Shown piece after piece: positions 1 to 7,449 of a stretch of 64,000 bases of DNA. How positions within the stretch are numbered: position 1 is the first letter of the stretch; the number at the start of each line of letters is the position of its first letter. The notes under the pieces are model-generated. The model did not search any database. It was not told the DNA's origin and worked only from the letters and a program-made list of their open reading frames with translations. Both the position numbers and the translations under genes were made by a program. Origin of the DNA: Saccharibacillus deserti (GTDB lineage: Bacteria > Bacillota > Bacilli > Paenibacillales > Paenibacillaceae); contig NZ_JABJVN010000004.1 in the NCBI RefSeq assembly GCF_013618475.1, forward strand, positions 1 to 64,000. The letters are read 5' to 3'.

Positions 1-1824
1 TACTTCTTGATTCGATCCGTTTGGCGCGACCTCTGCCTCAAGCGCCAGCGTCGCGTTTTCCGCTACCGTATCGCCGTCCGGCGTCGAGATCGTCACGGCC
101 GTGATCGGTATCTCGGCCGCTTGGACCGTTACCGTCCGTGAACCCGTTACATTCGATCCGTCGGAAGCCGTCGCCGTTACGGTTACCGTACCGGGAGTTT
201 GAGCGGTCAACAGACCGCTTGCCGGATCAATGGTCGCCGTTCCCGTTCCGCCGGTAACGGACCAAGTGACATTTCGATTGGTTGCATTTATCGGCGTAAC
301 ATCCGCCGAAAACAGCAGCGTTTGACCTGCCGTTACCGTCTCTGCACTGCCGGCAGCCGTAACCGTGATGTTGGTAACCGGTGTCTCGGTTGCTACGACG
401 GTAATCACGCGGGTTCCATACACGCCCGAACCGTCATTTGCCGTCGCTCTGACTGTTACGGTACCTTCGGTAACGCCTGTCAACAATCCATTGGCGCTAA
501 TCGTTGCGCTTCCTACGCCGCCATTGCTGTCAATGGACCAAGTCACGTTCCGATTCGTTGCGTTGTCCGGTGTTATGGTCGCGACCATTTGCAGGCTGCC
601 GCCTTGGTTGACCGTCTCTGCATTACCGCTCCCGCTGACCGTGATTGCCGTGACGTTCCGCACTGGATCCGGCGTTGGCGTAACGGGCGGCGATGAAGGG
701 GAAGGTGTCGGCACTGGGGTAAGAGGAGGCGCAGGTGCTGGAGGCGGCGGTACGGGTGGGGGTACGGGAAGGGCAGTCTCCAACTCGCCCGGCATCGTTC
801 TCACAAACGTAGTTCCCGCTACCTGAATACCGTTTAGCACGGCACCGCTTTGCGCGGTGCGATCGATAATCAGGTCGCCTACCCGGGCTGCCCGGACTTC
901 CGTATCCGTATCGGTAAGCCGAAGCCGTTCGATTCGGGTGTTCCCAGCGTCCAGAACATGCTTTTGCCGGTCCGTCGTTCGGCCCGTAGCCAAATAAGTG
1001 ATGGCGGTAATTCGGTTTCCGTCCGTTTGGAAACGAAGTTCGTTGTTGCGAAGCGCGTCTTCGTTGACTTCGCGCAGCAGTCCCCGAACCTCGTCGGTGA
1101 CGGTGTACGGCGTTCCTTCGATCGTCACGATGTCCCCGTCGATCGAATCAATCCTCATTTGACCGTATATCGGCGCGAATTCGGAGGCCGCGAAAGCAAG
1201 TTCCTGACGCTGAATTTCGCCTCTGCTGTCTTTCGAACCAGAGGCATTCAAAGAAATGCCAAGACGATTCAGCTCGGTCAGATAAGGCTTGGCCCAATCG
1301 CTTGCCAAAGAAACGTCATACGAACCCGGCGTTTTGCCGGTCGGAGCCCCGGATCCGAACGACAAATTCGAATTATCCCCGTTCAGGTCGAGTACCGCCG
1401 CTTTGACCCAAATGACCGCCAGCTGTTCTCGAGTCAATTCGCCTTCCGGATTGAATCGCCCTCCTCCGACTCCGTTCATCAAGCCCGCTCGTTGAACGGC
1501 CTGGACGTACGGCGCATACCAGAATTCAGGCGAGATATCCGAGAAACTGCTCTCGTCTGCCGACAAATCCAGCTTCAGGAGCTTGGCGAATACGGCTGCC
1601 GCTTCCGCGCGCGAGACCGTGGCCGTCGGACGATACTCTTCTCCGGGATATCCTTGCACGACTCCCATTTCGTTGGCTCGTTGAATGCCCGGCTTCGCCC
1701 ATTCTTCCGCTTGTGTCAGATCCGTGAAATTGGCAGCTCCCACGGCCGTTTGTGACAGCAGCGACGCTGCCAGCAAGCTTACCGACAGAGTGGATGCATA
1801 CACTTTCTTGCGCTTGTTCACCAA
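1..1824 (-). CDS. SLH-domain surface protein with Ig-like repeats (partial, C-terminus outside window)
   Basis: The frame is open from about 1824 to the window edge and begins with TTG (1824) or GTG (1821); an AGGAGG at 1837-1832 lies 7 or 10 nt upstream. A Lys/Arg-rich start and hydrophobic stretch ending in an AxA-like site form a signal peptide (residues 1-30). Three SLH-type segments follow (about 32-85, 92-145 and 170-222), each with the F.D./W..P and SRAE/TREQ-like signatures that bind secondary cell-wall polymer. A middle segment of unknown fold precedes a Pro-rich linker (about 350-386). Then come two full bacterial Ig-like repeats of about 90 residues, sharing NATNRNVTWS, and the start of a third. 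It is probably anchored to the wall and displays an adhesive or structural stalk. Its C-terminal function cannot be judged because the gene runs off the window. Confidence 0.85.
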   Translation of the reverse strand, partial: MVNKRKKVYASTLSVSLLAASLLSQTAVGAANFTDLTQAEEWAKPGIQRANEMGVVQGYPGEEYRPTATVSRAEAAAVFAKLLKLDLSADESSFSDISPEFWYAPYVQAVQRAGLMNGVGGGRFNPEGELTREQLAVIWVKAAVLDLNGDNSNLSFGSGAPTGKTPGSYDVSLASDWAKPYLTELNRLGISLNASGSKDSRGEIQRQELAFAASEFAPIYGQMRIDSIDGDIVTIEGTPYTVTDEVRGLLREVNEDALRNNELRFQTDGNRITAITYLATGRTTDRQKHVLDAGNTRIERLRLTDTDTEVRAARVGDLIIDRTAQSGAVLNGIQVAGTTFVRTMPGELETALPVPPPVPPPPAPAPPLTPVPTPSPSSPPVTPTPDPVRNVTAITVSGSGNAETVNQGGSLQMVATITPDNATNRNVTWSIDSNGGVGSATISANGLLTGVTEGTVTVRATANDGSGVYGTRVITVVATETPVTNITVTAAGSAETVTAGQTLLFSADVTPINATNRNVTWSVTGGTGTATIDPASGLLTAQTPGTVTVTATASDGSNVTGSRTVTVQAAEIPITAVTISTPDGDTVAENATLALEAEVAPNGSNQEV

Positions 1825-2017
1825 TATCTTGCCTCCTCTATTATTTAAATGGTTCCAACGGCTACATCAGACTTTTTCCGGTTCTCATTCCGATACATAA
1901 TTATATTTTTTTGTAATAAAAGTATTTCTCTATAAAACCTTAAGTACCGCAAAGGGAAATGAAACGGCTTCCAAATAAATAAAAAGTTTCATTTATGCAA
2001 TCTCTGTATGGGGTAAC

Positions 2018-2046
2018 GCTAAAAAACCTGCCTTTCGGCAGGTTTT
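2018..2046 (-). terminator. Intrinsic terminator closing the rsr-rtcB-kptA/tatD unit
   Basis: Stem 2023-2032 / 2037-2046 (10 bp, CCTGCC core, 4-nt loop) is followed on the minus strand by a run of six T. It lies 70 nt after the stop of the KptA-TatD gene and before the promoter region of the SLH gene. The rest of 1825-2115 is AT-rich and holds no gene I can support. Confidence 0.8.
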
Positions 2047-2115
2047 GGAACACAGCATGCGATTCATTCAATGCCAAGGCATGGCCCTGCCCTAAAAAAT
2101 TCTCGTTCGCGAAAT

Positions 2116-3678
2116 TCAGATCCGGAAAAAGGTTCTCGCCGTTTCCGTCGTCTGCCGCATGATCTCTTCCGTGCTCCGCCCGGTGCATTCGGCCACTGCC
2201 GCTGCGATATGCGGCAGGAAAGCCGGTTCGTTGCGGCCGTCCTTCGGCTTGGGACGCAGATCGCGCGGCGTCAGAAACGGCGTGTCCGTCTCGATCATAA
2301 GCCGGTTCGGCGGTATCAGCCGCACCAGTTCGCGCAGAGCTCCGCTGCGCCGCTCGTCGCAGATCCAACCGGTGATGCCGATATGCAGACCCATCTCCAG
2401 ATAGGTCCGCAGTTCTTCTTCGCTTCCCGTAAAACAGTGCACGACCGCCGACAGATCCTTCGGCCGATGTTCGCGCAGCAGCTCCGCGAAGTCGGTGTGC
2501 GCGTCGCGCTCATGCAGAAACAGCGGCAGCGCAAGTTCAGCGGCCAGACCGATCTGTTTCGCGAACCATTCCCGCTGCACCTCCCGCGGCGAGAAATCGC
2601 GGTTGTAGTCCAGCCCGCATTCGCCGATCGCGACAACGGAGTCTCCCGCAGCCAGCTCGCGCAGGCTGCGCAGCGTGGATTCGCCGCAGCTCTTGGCGTC
2701 GTGCGGATGCACGCCGGCCGTCGCGTACAGACGACCGGGATAACGGGCCGCGTACGCCGCCGCCGCTTCGCTGCCGCGTACGCTCGTTCCGGTCAGAATC
2801 AGGCGGGTAACACCGGCTTCGGCCGCGGTTTCGACGACCTGCTCGCGGTCGCTTCCGAACGACCGGTGCATCAAATTGATTCCGATATCGATCGTGCGGC
2901 GATCTGCGTTCGGATGTTTACTGCCCTCTGATGCCTTCATCGCCGATCCCCCTTGAATATCCGATTCCTGCGCGCCGTCTGCCGTCAGCACGTCCGCCGG
3001 CACACGTTCAGCCAGCCATACCCCGCTGCCGGCATCATAGAATACGACGCCTGCCCGGGACGCGGCGGCCGTATCGATCCGCAGCATGGCCAGTCTGCCG
3101 CGCCGCCGTCCGGCCAGAGCGGCAAAATGCGTCTCCGCCGACAAATGGACATACTCGCGTCCCATCGGCAGCAGTCCGTGTTCCTGGATCGAAGGCAGCG
3201 CCTGCAGATGCGTACCGTGATAGAGCGTCTCCGGCGGCGTACCCTGCGGATAGGTCAGTTTCCCGAAGCTGTGGCCGTAGCGCGCACGGATCCGCGGAGC
3301 GGCATCGCCTGCGGCAAATCCTTCCTGCGCTTCCGCCGCCCCTGGATGTTCAGACCTTTCTTCGCCGGGCTTTTCCGCTCCGGCTGTCGCCGCAGCTCCC
3401 GCTTCCGCCAGGTTCTGCGGTTCCAGAATTTCGAAGCGCTGTTTGTCCGAACGGCGGACCACGCCCCGGATCTCTTCTTCCGTCATCTGTTCGCAGCCGG
3501 TTCTCAGACGCACGGCTGCCAGCAGTTCGGACAGTTCGCACGATCCGTCTTCCGGAGCCAGCCGCAGTCCGAATTCTTCCGGCGCATGCCGCAGCATCAT
3601 CGTCATCAGCTTGCTGATTTTCTTGTCGCGCTCCGCGGCAGCCGGCTTGGATACGCGGTTCTTGTTCGATTGATCCAT
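2116..3678 (-). CDS. Fusion of RNA 2'-phosphotransferase (KptA/Tpt1) and TatD-family nuclease
   Basis: A single 520-residue frame holds two enzymes. Residues about 20-235 are KptA/Tpt1: MLRH (R30, H31), IRARYGHS, YHGT, GREYVHLS and GVWL give the Arg/His set that uses NAD+ to remove RNA 2'-phosphates. A 40-residue Ala/Glu-rich insert splits this half. From M247 the protein is TatD proper: DIGINL at the start, GVHPHD, IGECGLDYNRDFS, HCFTG, GITGW and IETDTPFL match the metal-dependent 3'-5' nuclease E. coli TatD. The chosen ATG (3678) has GAGGAG 8 nt upstream. An internal AAGGGGG (2954-2948) sits 7 nt before the M247 codon (2940), so TatD might also be made alone. It is the last gene after rsr and rtcB. 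KptA is usually a stand-alone protein of about 180-210 residues, so the fusion is unusual. Confidence 0.9.
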   Translation of the reverse strand: MDQSNKNRVSKPAAAERDKKISKLMTMMLRHAPEEFGLRLAPEDGSCELSELLAAVRLRTGCEQMTEEEIRGVVRRSDKQRFEILEPQNLAEAGAAATAGAEKPGEERSEHPGAAEAQEGFAAGDAAPRIRARYGHSFGKLTYPQGTPPETLYHGTHLQALPSIQEHGLLPMGREYVHLSAETHFAALAGRRRGRLAMLRIDTAAASRAGVVFYDAGSGVWLAERVPADVLTADGAQESDIQGGSAMKASEGSKHPNADRRTIDIGINLMHRSFGSDREQVVETAAEAGVTRLILTGTSVRGSEAAAAYAARYPGRLYATAGVHPHDAKSCGESTLRSLRELAAGDSVVAIGECGLDYNRDFSPREVQREWFAKQIGLAAELALPLFLHERDAHTDFAELLREHRPKDLSAVVHCFTGSEEELRTYLEMGLHIGITGWICDERRSGALRELVRLIPPNRLMIETDTPFLTPRDLRPKPKDGRNEPAFLPHIAAAVAECTGRSTEEIMRQTTETARTFFRI

Positions 3679-3799
3679 CTTGGATTCTCCTCTTTTCCGG
3701 CTCTGTCGTATCGGCGTGTTCCTGCTCCCCATTCTACTTCATATCCGGGCGGTCGGCTTGCCTGCTCTCTTGGAGTCTTTAATTCTCCCTTATTCTTCC

Positions 3800-3841
3800 A
3801 TGCCCAAAAGCCCCGTTCGCAAGAACGGGACTTTTGGGCAT
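3800..3841. other. Long inverted repeat between rtcB and kptA-tatD
   Basis: An 18-bp stem with one C-A mismatch (3800-3818 / 3823-3841, loop GCAA) starts 2 nt after the rtcB stop. No T run follows on either strand, so it is not a standard terminator. It may be an mRNA processing or stability element that sets the rtcB to kptA-tatD ratio. Confidence 0.6.
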
Positions 3842-3843
3842 GT

Positions 3844-5070
3844 CTAATCCTTGTACGGGTCGTACTCGTTCGCGCCCGCCATCGCCACGCCGATCGGCTT
3901 GAGCGTATGCAGCACCTCGATCGTCTCGGAATGGGCGTCCAGCACCTCACGCAGCTTGCGGTACACGAACGGGCTCTCGTCCGTTCCGCCTCCGCGCAGC
4001 TCCACATCGAACTGCTTGACCGCGCTCATCATCCGCTCTTCCGTAATCTCGCCGCCGACGCGCACGCGCGTTTTCCAATTCATTTTGCCCGCGGCCTGGG
4101 TTCGGCTCATGACGCGGCCCGCCCCGTGTACCGTACTGTAAAAAGAATCCCGGTTCTCGGCCGTGTCTTTGCCCCGCACGATCACCGAAATATCCGCCAT
4201 GCTGCCGCCGATAAAGCCAAGCTGCCCGGGAGCCGAAGGCGTCGCCCCTTTGCGCACGACGGTGCAGTCTTTGCCTTCATGCCGCTCTCTCCAGGCAAAA
4301 TTGTGATGGTTATGCACTTCGAAATCGCTGGTCGCGCCCAAGATGCCGAGCACCTGGTCGATCACGTAATCGCGGCCCGCGTACGCGTAGCGCCCGGCCA
4401 GCTTCATCGCGCGGTAGTACAGGTCGCCGTTCTCGCTGCTTAGATCGAGCAGCACAGGCGGCTGATCCATGCTCTCGCCCGGCGCTTTGCCCAGGAAGTC
4501 GCGGCCCGCCGCCAGATTCAGGAACCCGCTCGCCGTCTTGTGGCCGAAGCCCCGGCTGCCGAAATGGTTGCCGACCCACAGCCGGCCCGTCTCCGGTTCT
4601 TCGAACAGATCAACGTAATGGTTGCCGCTGCCGACCGTTCCGAGCTGTTCGCGCGCGAGCTTCCTAAGCTTGTCGTGCACATTCCCGCCGATCTGCCGGT
4701 AGACCGACCAATCCGGATCGTCGAACAGCTCGTGATCTACCGGCTTGGCGTTGGAGCGCCCGACCCCGAATTCGATACGGCGCCCGATCTCGTCCATGAT
4801 GGGCTTAATCCTCTTTTTTATGTCGGCTGCCATCAGGTTGGTCCGCACCGCTTTGTTGCCGCAGGCGATATCGTAGCCGACGCCGCTCGGCGAGATCTGT
4901 CCCTCGTACGCAACCACGCCGCCGATCGGCTGGCTGTAGCCTTTGTGATGGTCGGCCATCAGCAGCGTCTGCACGACCTCTCCGTGGTAGGCGCACGTCT
5001 GGGCCTGCTTGAGCGCACTCTCGTCCACTTTGCCCCATACCCGTACTTTTCCGATTGTTTCGTAACTCAT
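3844..5070 (-). CDS. rtcB: RNA-splicing ligase RtcB
   Basis: A 408-residue protein of the RtcB family, which joins RNA 2',3'-cyclic phosphate or 3'-phosphate ends to 5'-OH ends using GTP and Mn2+. Visible family motifs are GVGYDIACGNKAVRTN with D67 and C70 as metal ligands, GSGNHYVDL (148-155), NHHNFAW (254-260) and HGAGR with H315, the histidine that is guanylylated in studied family members. Length equals E. coli RtcB (408). The ATG at 5070 has AAGGAGG 8 nt upstream; longer in-frame starts have no such site. It lies 79 nt downstream of rsr and upstream of kptA-tatD, all on the minus strand. No archease or RtcA gene is in the window. The neighbours suggest RNA repair, possibly on RNAs presented by Ro60. 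Confidence 0.95.
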   Translation of the reverse strand: MSYETIGKVRVWGKVDESALKQAQTCAYHGEVVQTLLMADHHKGYSQPIGGVVAYEGQISPSGVGYDIACGNKAVRTNLMAADIKKRIKPIMDEIGRRIEFGVGRSNAKPVDHELFDDPDWSVYRQIGGNVHDKLRKLAREQLGTVGSGNHYVDLFEEPETGRLWVGNHFGSRGFGHKTASGFLNLAAGRDFLGKAPGESMDQPPVLLDLSSENGDLYYRAMKLAGRYAYAGRDYVIDQVLGILGATSDFEVHNHHNFAWRERHEGKDCTVVRKGATPSAPGQLGFIGGSMADISVIVRGKDTAENRDSFYSTVHGAGRVMSRTQAAGKMNWKTRVRVGGEITEERMMSAVKQFDVELRGGGTDESPFVYRKLREVLDAHSETIEVLHTLKPIGVAMAGANEYDPYKD

Positions 5071-5149
5071 GATGACGGCCTCCTTCTCCTGTAAACGGCC
5101 GTTCCGCATGCTTTGCACGGCTCGGTCCGTTATTCGCTTTTCTTCTATT

Positions 5150-6679
5150 TTACCCGCGTTTAACGATATGCCTGCTCTCTTCTCCTTGCAGCCGGTCCAG
5201 TTCGATCCGCGATACATGCGCGCTCATCGAATCGAAGCCCTGCGCCGCCGCCGAGATATAGGCCAGCACCTGATCGCTCCAGCCGTAAATATAATGCGTG
5301 TTCAGATCTTCCTTGGGCACCATTGCTCCGCGGTAAGGCGACAGATCGACCACGAACGCCATCGCCTTGCGGTTGATCTTGGCCCGGTAGCGCTGAAGCT
5401 CCGTATAAAAAGGACTGCCTTCGTTCTGCTGTTCATCCGTGATGATGATGATCTGGTCGACGTACTCTTGCAGCTCGGCCAGACGCCGCATCGGCGCTCC
5501 GGTATCCGTGCCTCCCCGGGCCCGAATCCGCGACGCCTGGAGCATAATGGATGCGTTTCGCGAAGGCTGCGGATCGTGCACCTCATGATCGAAAGTCAGA
5601 AAAACGGAATTCCCGCCGGTCTTTTTGTACAGTGCCAGCGCAAATACGGAACCCGTCCGCAGATACTCGCCGTCCATCGAACCCGAAATATCGAGCAGGA
5701 TCGCCGTACGGCCCGGCAGTTTCGGCAAACTTTGAAAAGTCAGATCGACGGCCTGGGCCAGCGCTTCCTTGACGACCGGATGCTTGACCTGGCCGTAGGC
5801 GGCCGCAAAGCGCAGCGGCAGAATCTTCGATTTGCGCAGCGCCTCGGCGTCGCTCAACCGTTCGACCACGTAGCGCAGATGCTGGGGATGCTCCAGCAGT
5901 CCTTCGCGGTCCAGCAGGTTCAGATGGCGCAGCAGCGCAAATGTCGGCATCTGATACAGCAGCGCTTCCCAGATTTTTTTGTTCGCCGTGACCGCGCCGG
6001 TCACCGTCTCGTACGGCAGCTTGCCTTCACGGATCAGACGGATACGCTCTTTGTCTTTGCCCGCTTTCTTGAGCTGCTGGACGGCCGCAATCTGCGGCAG
6101 GTCCGCAAGCGTCGTCTCGTGTCCCCGCAGATAACGGAACAGGGCCTGCTGGCGCTCGTCGGTCGGAATCGGATGCGCCGTCGCGATCGCATCGCCGAGG
6201 TTGTATCCCCGGCCCCGGCCGCCGTATTTGATCGCCCAGTATTCCGAGGTCTGCCGCAGGAACAGCGCGACCTGGCGTTTGACCGCCCGGCCTCCCTGGC
6301 CGCGGCCCATGCCTTTGAGAATCGTCAGAAAATCCATCAGATCCGGCGGGATCAGAATCACGTGCTTGAACACCTGGACGAACAGATCGGGACGCGCTTT
6401 GGACAGCACCGCCAAACCGTAGATCGGCTGCAGCCGCATAAAGCCTTTTTGACGGGCGAATCCAAGCGCTTTGGCCATGAATTCCGGATTCAGTTCGATC
6501 ATGGCTTCGTGCGTTTCCGCCGCCTGCGTCAGCAGATCGTGCGCATCGGCATAGAACGTATGGCCAAGCGTGTTGGTCAGCAGCATCTGCAGATATTCGT
6601 CCTCGACACTGCGGTGATGGGCCCGATACCCTTCCGTATTAAAAAGGGATTCGGTAAAACGTTGAACGGCGCGGCTCAT
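5150..6679 (-). CDS. rsr: Ro60-like TROVE domain protein (Rsr)
   Basis: A 509-residue protein with an N-terminal alpha-helical TROVE region (about 15-320) and a C-terminal von Willebrand A domain (about 325-500). The MIDAS metal site is intact: D330-x-S332-x-S334, T391 and D415. Bacterial Ro60 orthologues form a ring that binds misfolded RNA in its cavity and Y RNA on its outer surface; they help 23S rRNA maturation and, with PNPase, RNA decay in Deinococcus. The ATG at 6679 follows AAGGAGG by 7 nt. About 160 nt upstream begins a block of structured RNA with tRNA-like parts, as expected for Y RNA genes next to rsr. rtcB and kptA-tatD follow on the same strand. This resembles the Salmonella rsr-yrl-rtcBA arrangement, but with KptA-TatD instead of RtcA. 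Confidence 0.95.
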   Translation of the reverse strand: MSRAVQRFTESLFNTEGYRAHHRSVEDEYLQMLLTNTLGHTFYADAHDLLTQAAETHEAMIELNPEFMAKALGFARQKGFMRLQPIYGLAVLSKARPDLFVQVFKHVILIPPDLMDFLTILKGMGRGQGGRAVKRQVALFLRQTSEYWAIKYGGRGRGYNLGDAIATAHPIPTDERQQALFRYLRGHETTLADLPQIAAVQQLKKAGKDKERIRLIREGKLPYETVTGAVTANKKIWEALLYQMPTFALLRHLNLLDREGLLEHPQHLRYVVERLSDAEALRKSKILPLRFAAAYGQVKHPVVKEALAQAVDLTFQSLPKLPGRTAILLDISGSMDGEYLRTGSVFALALYKKTGGNSVFLTFDHEVHDPQPSRNASIMLQASRIRARGGTDTGAPMRRLAELQEYVDQIIIITDEQQNEGSPFYTELQRYRAKINRKAMAFVVDLSPYRGAMVPKEDLNTHYIYGWSDQVLAYISAAAQGFDSMSAHVSRIELDRLQGEESRHIVKRG

Positions 6680-6838
6680 GGGAGTTCCTCCTTGTGTGTA
6701 GGGATGGGGTGCCGCTTGCACGCCGACAGTCCAGTCCTTTGCCGGAGAATCGAAGTTGGACTTCCTGCGTCCAAGCGGTACTTCTATTAAGATGTCGAAT
6801 ACGGCATGTCGGATACTTACGAAAGGCTGGCACGATAA

Positions 6839-6943
6839 GCCGGCGAGGAAAAAACGGAGAAGGCCATGACGGGGCTCGAACCCGCCTGCTGCCGTTTTTT
6901 TCGCCGAGGTTGTCGAAGGATCCCTCTCCCGCGCCTCGCCGGC
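6839..6943 (-). ncRNA. Second structured RNA with a T-arm mimic, probable Y RNA
   Basis: On the minus strand a perfect 10-bp stem (6943-6934 with 6848-6839) encloses a 9-bp A/T-rich stem (6901-6892 with 6857-6849: AAAAAAACGG and CCGTTTTTT) and a tRNA-type T arm at 6885-6869 (5-bp stem, loop TTCGAGC). The heptamer CTTCGAC at 6918-6912 also occurs in the neighbouring RNA (7080-7074), and GCAGGCG precedes the T arm in both. No D arm or acceptor partner is visible, so it is not an intact tRNA. The T6 run at 6854-6849 could instead end the upstream transcript. Which reading is right cannot be told without transcript mapping. Confidence 0.5.
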
Positions 6944-6969
6944 GATTCGTGTCCAGGTCTTGCAGGCAT

Positions 6970-7103
6970 GTCCGAGGAAAAGGAGGAAAGGTAAGTTTGC
7001 CGCTCTATCCCCTGAGCTATTCCGCCGCGTGATGACGGAAGCCGGATTCGAACCGGCGCCTGCACGATTAGAAGTCGAAGTAACCCTTCCAAGCGCCTCG
7101 GAC
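6970..7103 (-). ncRNA. yrlA: YrlA-like Y RNA with circularly permuted tRNA-Arg(UCU)-like domain
   Basis: Read on the minus strand. An outer 8-bp stem (7103-7096 with 6977-6970) and an inner 8-bp stem (7090-7083 with 6992-6985) enclose tRNA parts in permuted order. These are an anticodon-arm-like hairpin CGA-CTTCTAA-TCG with UCU; a T arm at 7057-7041 (GCCGG, loop TTCGAAT, CCGGC); a 7-bp acceptor stem (7040-7034 with 7026-7020, one G-U pair) closed by the 7-nt loop ATCACGC; then TA and a D arm at 7017-7002 (GCTC, AGGGGATA, GAGC). YrlA-type Y RNAs are known to mimic tRNA this way, with the Ro-binding stem where the anticodon arm should be. Here an anticodon-like hairpin seems to be kept as well. 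Position directly upstream of rsr supports the call. No clear promoter is visible; a TTGACA at 7255-7250 lacks a well-placed -10. Confidence 0.8.
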
Positions 7104-7156
7104 GATCCGGGACTGCGGCGGATGCCGTCGTCCCTGGCCTGCGTTTATTTTCGCAT

Positions 7157-7223
7157 GGGGAGCGAAGCGGGAACAGGGCGTAAGTATGACGATCGGAGAC
7201 TCGTCCACTATACTTCGCGCCCC
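7157..7223 (-). other. Stem-loop upstream of the Y RNA, possible further RNA or leader
   Basis: Stem 7223-7213 with 7167-7157 (4 + 6 bp around one mismatch) closes a 45-nt loop. An alternative pairing inside it joins AAGTAT (7215-7210) with ATACTT (7187-7182). It may be the 5' part of the Y RNA transcript or a third small RNA. Strand is assumed from the neighbouring RNAs. Confidence 0.35.
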
Positions 7224-7281
7224 AAACGGGGTAATCCATTCTAGTCCCTTGTCAACACTAAAGGTAAGGTTACGCTCCCCT

Positions 7282-7314
7282 GAGATTTCGTACCTGAAGC
7301 GTGTACGAAGTCTC
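7282..7314. other. Hairpin in the rsr / monooxygenase intergenic region
   Basis: A 12-bp inverted repeat with one mismatch (7282-7293 / 7303-7314, 9-nt loop) and no following T run. It adds to the high density of structure between 6830 and 7320. Function unknown; it could lie in the 5' leader of the monooxygenase mRNA. Confidence 0.4.
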
Positions 7315-7449
7315 CGACGGAATTGTTGTTTCAGGAAAACGTAAACCTCGGATTAAGAGTTGAAAGGGTACTAGGTAAACCTATCGTTCGCAATCTCCCC
7401 TCTCCCTTCTTCCTTCATACAAGCTGTACAAAGGAGGCTTAATCGATCC

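Noticed and set aside
6970-7103. Ordinary tRNA-Arg gene
   Set aside because: All parts are present but in permuted order, with a closed acceptor loop and no CCA end, so a standard tRNA cannot form.
6960-7244. Plus-strand open frame starting with a TEAGFEPAP-like stretch, and a 140-codon minus frame at 6817-7239
   Set aside because: The plus frame is the reverse complement of the T-arm and D-arm sequence; such frames are a well-known artefact over tRNA-like genes. Neither frame has a ribosome site or gene-like codon use.
7207-7255. Promoter TTGACA (7255) with TATAGT (7212) for the Y RNA
   Set aside because: The two boxes are 37 nt apart, far from the 16-18 nt needed; no better -10 was found, so the promoter is left unassigned.
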